64,000 nt of DNA from Bryobacterales bacterium KBS 96 (GTDB taxonomy: Bacteria > Acidobacteriota > Terriglobia > Bryobacterales > Bryobacteraceae). The first letter of the stretch is position 1. Each line of letters starts with the position of its first letter. Made by a program: the position numbers and the translations under genes. Under the pieces are notes generated by a model that saw only the letters and a list, made by a program, of their open reading frames with translations, was not told where the DNA came from and did no database searches. Positions 60,908 through 64,000 of this stretch are shown in pieces. The DNA lies in the NCBI GenBank assembly GCA_000381625.1, contig KB906767.1:3367304-3431303 (forward strand), given 5' to 3'.

Positions 60908-63346
60908 CTATCGCTTTATCTCCTGCGGTGAAGACGATTTCCCTACCGGCGAGTATCCGGGCCACGTCCAATCTCGTACTTCGGGCATGTCATCGCCGTG
61001 GCTGCAAACGTACTCGCGGTGCTCCAGCAGCTTCCGTCTCATCTTTTGATTCGCGTATGCGGCGATATTCTTAAGCCTCGGCACGAGGTCGATCACCATA
61101 CCGGCAAGGTGAAATCGATCCATTTCATTTAACACTGCCATATCGAACGGCGTTGTAGTTGTCCCTTCCTCTTTATAGCCACGGACATGAAGGCTTTTGT
61201 AATTCGTGCGGCGGTAGGTCAACCGATGAATCAGCCAGGGATATCCGTGGAATGCAAAAACAATGGGCTTATCGGTCGTGAAAATGGAATCGAAATCGTG
61301 GTCGCTTAACCCATGCGGATGTTCGCTTTGAGACTGTAACGTCATCAAATCGACTACGTTCACAACCCGTATTTTTAAATTAGGGATATACTGCCGCAGA
61401 AGGTCGACGGCAGCCAACGTCTCAAGCGTCGGAACATCCCCGGCACACGCCATGACAACGTCTGGCTCTTCGCCCTGGTCGTTGCTTGCCCAATCCCATA
61501 TGCCGAGTCCTGCTGAGCAATGGGCGACGGCCGACTCGATATCCAACCACTGCGGCGCCGGTTGCTTTCCCGCCACAACGACATTCACATAGTTCCGGCT
61601 GCGCAGGCAGTGGTCCGTTACTGACAAAAGCGTATTGGCGTCTGGCGGAAGATAAATGCGGATCACTTCCGCTTTCTTGTTCACAACGTGATCGATAAAT
61701 CCCGGGTCCTGATGGCTGAAACCGTTGTGATCCTGACGCCAGACATGAGAGGTGAGCAAATAGTTCAGCGACGCAATCGGACGGCGCCATGGTATATGGC
61801 GCGTTGTTTTCAACCATTTTGCATGCTGGTTAAACATTGAATCCACAATGTGGATGAACGCTTCGTAACAGGAGAAGAATCCATGCCGGCCAGTGAGTAA
61901 ATAACCTTCCAGCCAGCCTTGACACATATGTTCGCTAAGAACCTCCATCACCCGGCCGTCCGCACTGAGATGATCGTCCGTCGGCAGCCGCTCTTCCATA
62001 AAAACCCTATCGGTTGCCTCGAACACCGCGTTCAACCGGTTAGAAGCAGTTTCATCGGGACCGACGATGCGGAAATTCCGCGCCGGTTCATTCAACTCCA
62101 TCACATCGCGCAAGAACTGCCCCATAATGCGCGTGGCCTCAGCTATTGTCTTTCCAGGAGCGTCAACCGCCACGGCATAGTCTCTAAAATCGGGAAGAAT
62201 GAGATCTTTTAGCAGTAATCCCCCGTTCGCATGAGGATTGTCGCCCATGCGGCGCCGTCCTTTCGGGGCAAACTCCTGTAATTCAGATCTAAGCCGGCCT
62301 TCTTCGTTGAACAATTCTTCAGGCCTATAGCTTTTCATCCAAGCTTCGAGCTGCTTAACGTGCTCTGGCTTCGAAGCCATATCGGTTAGTGGAACCTGAT
62401 GCGAACGCCAGGAACCTTCGGCAGGCAGACCATCAACCATCTTGGGCCCGGTCCACCCTTTGAGGGTTCGGAGGATAATCATGGGCCACTGTGGGCGCAC
62501 TACCTTTTCTGCTTGCCGGGCCTGCTTCTGAATCGACTGAATCTCTTCAAGAATTGAATCGAGCGTGGCTGCCATGAGTTGATGCATGGCTTCCGGCTCA
62601 GATCCTTCTACAAATCGAGGTTCATAGCCGTATCCTCGAAATAGATTCGTCAACTCCCGATCGCTAAGCCTTCCCAAGACAGTCGGGTTCGCGATCTTGT
62701 ACCCGTTCAGATGAAGGATGGGGAGAACGGCTCCGTCTCGAGCCGGATTCAAGAACTTGTTGGAATGCCAACTGGCAGCGAGCGGTCCCGTTTCCGCTTC
62801 CCCATCGCCAATAACCGTACAAGCGATCAAATCGGGATTATCGAAGACAGCGCCGTAAGCATGTAGAAGCGCATAGCCAAGCTCGCCGCCTTCGTGAATC
62901 GAACCAGGCGTTTCGGGAGCGACGTGACTCGGAATGCCGCCGGGGAATGAGAATTGTTTGAACAGCTTCTGTATTCCAGCTTCCGTTTGTGGAATATTTG
63001 GATATCGCTCGCTGTAGGTCCCTTCGAGATACACATTCGCAACGACGCCAGGTCCGCCGTGACCTGGGCCCGCGATGTAGATCGCATTCAAGTCGTATTT
63101 TTTAATGACACGATTGAAGTGAGCGTAAACAAAATTCAGCCCTGGGGTTGTACCCCAATGGCCAAGCAATCGCGGCTTAATGTGCTCCAAGGTCAAGGGC
63201 TGTTTGAGAAGGGGATTGTCCAGCAAATAAATCTGCCCTACGGAGAGGTAGTTGGCCGCACGCCAATAGGCGTCGAGGACACGAACCTCATCCGGCGATA
63301 GTGGATTGTCTTGGACTGTATGTATGGGAGCTTCAGTTTGCTTCAT
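60908..63346 (-). CDS. xfp: Phosphoketolase
   Basis: An 812-residue thiamine-diphosphate enzyme that splits xylulose-5-phosphate and/or fructose-6-phosphate into acetyl-phosphate and an aldose phosphate. Seen are [40 protein letters not shown], the cofactor motif [40 protein letters not shown]-type C-terminal transketolase region and [23 protein letters not shown] 63346 is chosen because family members start near MKQ; the frame extends 12 codons upstream. Acetyl-phosphate or acetyl-CoA from here could feed the next gene. Confidence 0.95.
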   Translation of the reverse strand: MKQTEAPIHTVQDNPLSPDEVRVLDAYWRAANYLSVGQIYLLDNPLLKQPLTLEHIKPRLLGHWGTTPGLNFVYAHFNRVIKKYDLNAIYIAGPGHGGPGVVANVYLEGTYSERYPNIPQTEAGIQKLFKQFSFPGGIPSHVAPETPGSIHEGGELGYALLHAYGAVFDNPDLIACTVIGDGEAETGPLAASWHSNKFLNPARDGAVLPILHLNGYKIANPTVLGRLSDRELTNLFRGYGYEPRFVEGSEPEAMHQLMAATLDSILEEIQSIQKQARQAEKVVRPQWPMIILRTLKGWTGPKMVDGLPAEGSWRSHQVPLTDMASKPEHVKQLEAWMKSYRPEELFNEEGRLRSELQEFAPKGRRRMGDNPHANGGLLLKDLILPDFRDYAVAVDAPGKTIAEATRIMGQFLRDVMELNEPARNFRIVGPDETASNRLNAVFEATDRVFMEERLPTDDHLSADGRVMEVLSEHMCQGWLEGYLLTGRHGFFSCYEAFIHIVDSMFNQHAKWLKTTRHIPWRRPIASLNYLLTSHVWRQDHNGFSHQDPGFIDHVVNKKAEVIRIYLPPDANTLLSVTDHCLRSRNYVNVVVAGKQPAPQWLDIESAVAHCSAGLGIWDWASNDQGEEPDVVMACAGDVPTLETLAAVDLLRQYIPNLKIRVVNVVDLMTLQSQSEHPHGLSDHDFDSIFTTDKPIVFAFHGYPWLIHRLTYRRTNYKSLHVRGYKEEGTTTTPFDMAVLNEMDRFHLAGMVIDLVPRLKNIAAYANQKMRRKLLEHREYVCSHGDDMPEVRDWTWPGYSPVGKSSSPQEIKR

Positions 63347-63565
63347 ATACCCTGCGGCGAAGAGGGGCACGAATCGTGCCATCGCCGATAAAGCGGGAAT
63401 CCCGTCAACGCGTCCACGGAGAACAGGCCCATCTGGGTCAAGTCGCCTCCCCGGTGGGTGATTTGACTCAGTGGCGCCGCGGCTTACAGGCTTAAGAACT
63501 GAAGAGGTCGACCGATGATCGCCGCCAACACTGCGGTAGAGTGTCCTGTCGCCTACAGAAGAACT

Positions 63566-64000
63566 TCAATCTAAACCGAAAGACTCCCCTCGCGACGGGC
63601 ATATTACGTCCAACTGCAGTTGTTCTTTGAGAACCGAAGCAAGAACGTTTTGTGCCTCAGGCTCACCATGGACAAGGAAGACCCTCTTCAGTTTCCGCGC
63701 GATCGGGCGAACCCATTTCACTAGATCCTGTTGGTCAGCATGGCCGCTGAGCGCGTTAAGGGCCGCTACTTCTGCACGCACACGCATGGGCTCGCCAAAA
63801 ATCTTCACCTCAGAATGATGTTCGATAAGCCGCCTGCCCAACGTGTTTGCCGCCTGAAACCCGGTAATCAAAATTAGGTTGCGTGGGTCTTCGATGCCAT
63901 TCCGAAGATGGTGAAGTATCCGTCCCCCTTCACACATTCCCGATGCGGAAATCACAATAAACGGAATCCTCAGATCATTGAGCGTCTTGCTTTCAGAAGG
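63566..64000 (-). CDS. Metallo-beta-lactamase/beta-CASP RNase, C-terminal part
   Basis: The frame is open to the right edge, so only the last 144 residues are visible. They contain the end of the beta-CASP domain (IPFIVISASGMCEGGRILHH) and the RNA-specificity C-terminus (LNALSGHADQQDLVKWVRPI, KRVFLVHGEPEAQNVLASVL), with the His of SGHAD and of LVHGEP as metal or substrate residues. Homologues of the KH-less YpsJ/CPSF-like group process RNA. It is 219 bases upstream of phosphoketolase on the same strand and is often found with the same stress genes. Confidence 0.85.
   Translation of the reverse strand, partial: PSESKTLNDLRIPFIVISASGMCEGGRILHHLRNGIEDPRNLILITGFQAANTLGRRLIEHHSEVKIFGEPMRVRAEVAALNALSGHADQQDLVKWVRPIARKLKRVFLVHGEPEAQNVLASVLKEQLQLDVICPSRGESFGLD

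Overview
The window most resembles a chromosome segment of an Acidobacteriota member of the Solibacter/Bryobacter type. This is inferred from gene content alone: large Oar-like TonB-dependent receptors with an N-terminal carboxypeptidase-regulatory-like domain, Tat-exported Gfo/Idh/MocA, amidohydrolase and PmoA-like proteins, an RNA-polymerase-alpha-CTD-like regulator, and moderately high GC. No rRNA, tRNA or CRISPR array was recognised.

Layout. (1) 1-2280: edge-truncated glycosidase-like gene, a frameshifted alpha-CTD-like regulator and a small unknown gene. (2) 2400-8250: nitrogen and ion module, with a PII protein divergent from an OmpL-like porin, two tiny membrane proteins, Amt, a TPR protein, a third tiny membrane protein and a CPA2 antiporter; the last four overlap end to end. 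(3) 8628-11565: a phosphoribosyltransferase/erythromycin-esterase pair and a SnoaL-like protein. (4) 11866-25044: carbohydrate scavenging, with a Tat oxidoreductase, amidohydrolase, PmoA-like protein, two SusC/Oar-type receptors and a tandem alpha/beta-hydrolase esterase. (5) 25542-32705: wreck of a conjugative element (VirB6/TrbL fragment, a VirB8-relaxase chimera, VirB11 with a nonsense codon, broken IS110 transposase, SSB, replication-type winged-helix protein). (6) 32822-48008: E1 alpha-beta 2-oxoacid dehydrogenase, NirK-like two-domain copper protein, OsmC, a graveyard of LysR, sigma, cytochrome c and PAS remnants, two P-type ATPases, a glycosidase/deacetylase pair, Hsp20 and a tandem UspA. 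(7) 48133-64000: a complete nine-gene N-ATPase operon (atpDCQRBEFAG), glucan phosphorylase, a second Hsp20-like protein, ADP-forming acyl-CoA synthetase/GNAT, phosphoketolase and a beta-CASP RNase, all on the minus strand.

Regions 3, 6 and 7 together look like an energy-limitation or hypoxia survival kit: glucan phosphorolysis, phosphoketolase, acetyl-CoA/ADP ligase for ATP, an Na+-type rotary ATPase, cation pumps, chaperones and Usp. The same families recur in dormancy regulons such as mycobacterial DosR.

A caution for every reader: at least seven otherwise full-length genes are broken by ten one-base (in one case possibly two-base) indels, most of them best explained as loss of one base in a short homopolymer. 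This pattern suggests uncorrected long-read consensus errors rather than biology. It is distinct from the real decay in the mobile-element wreck and in 36.1-38.6 kb.
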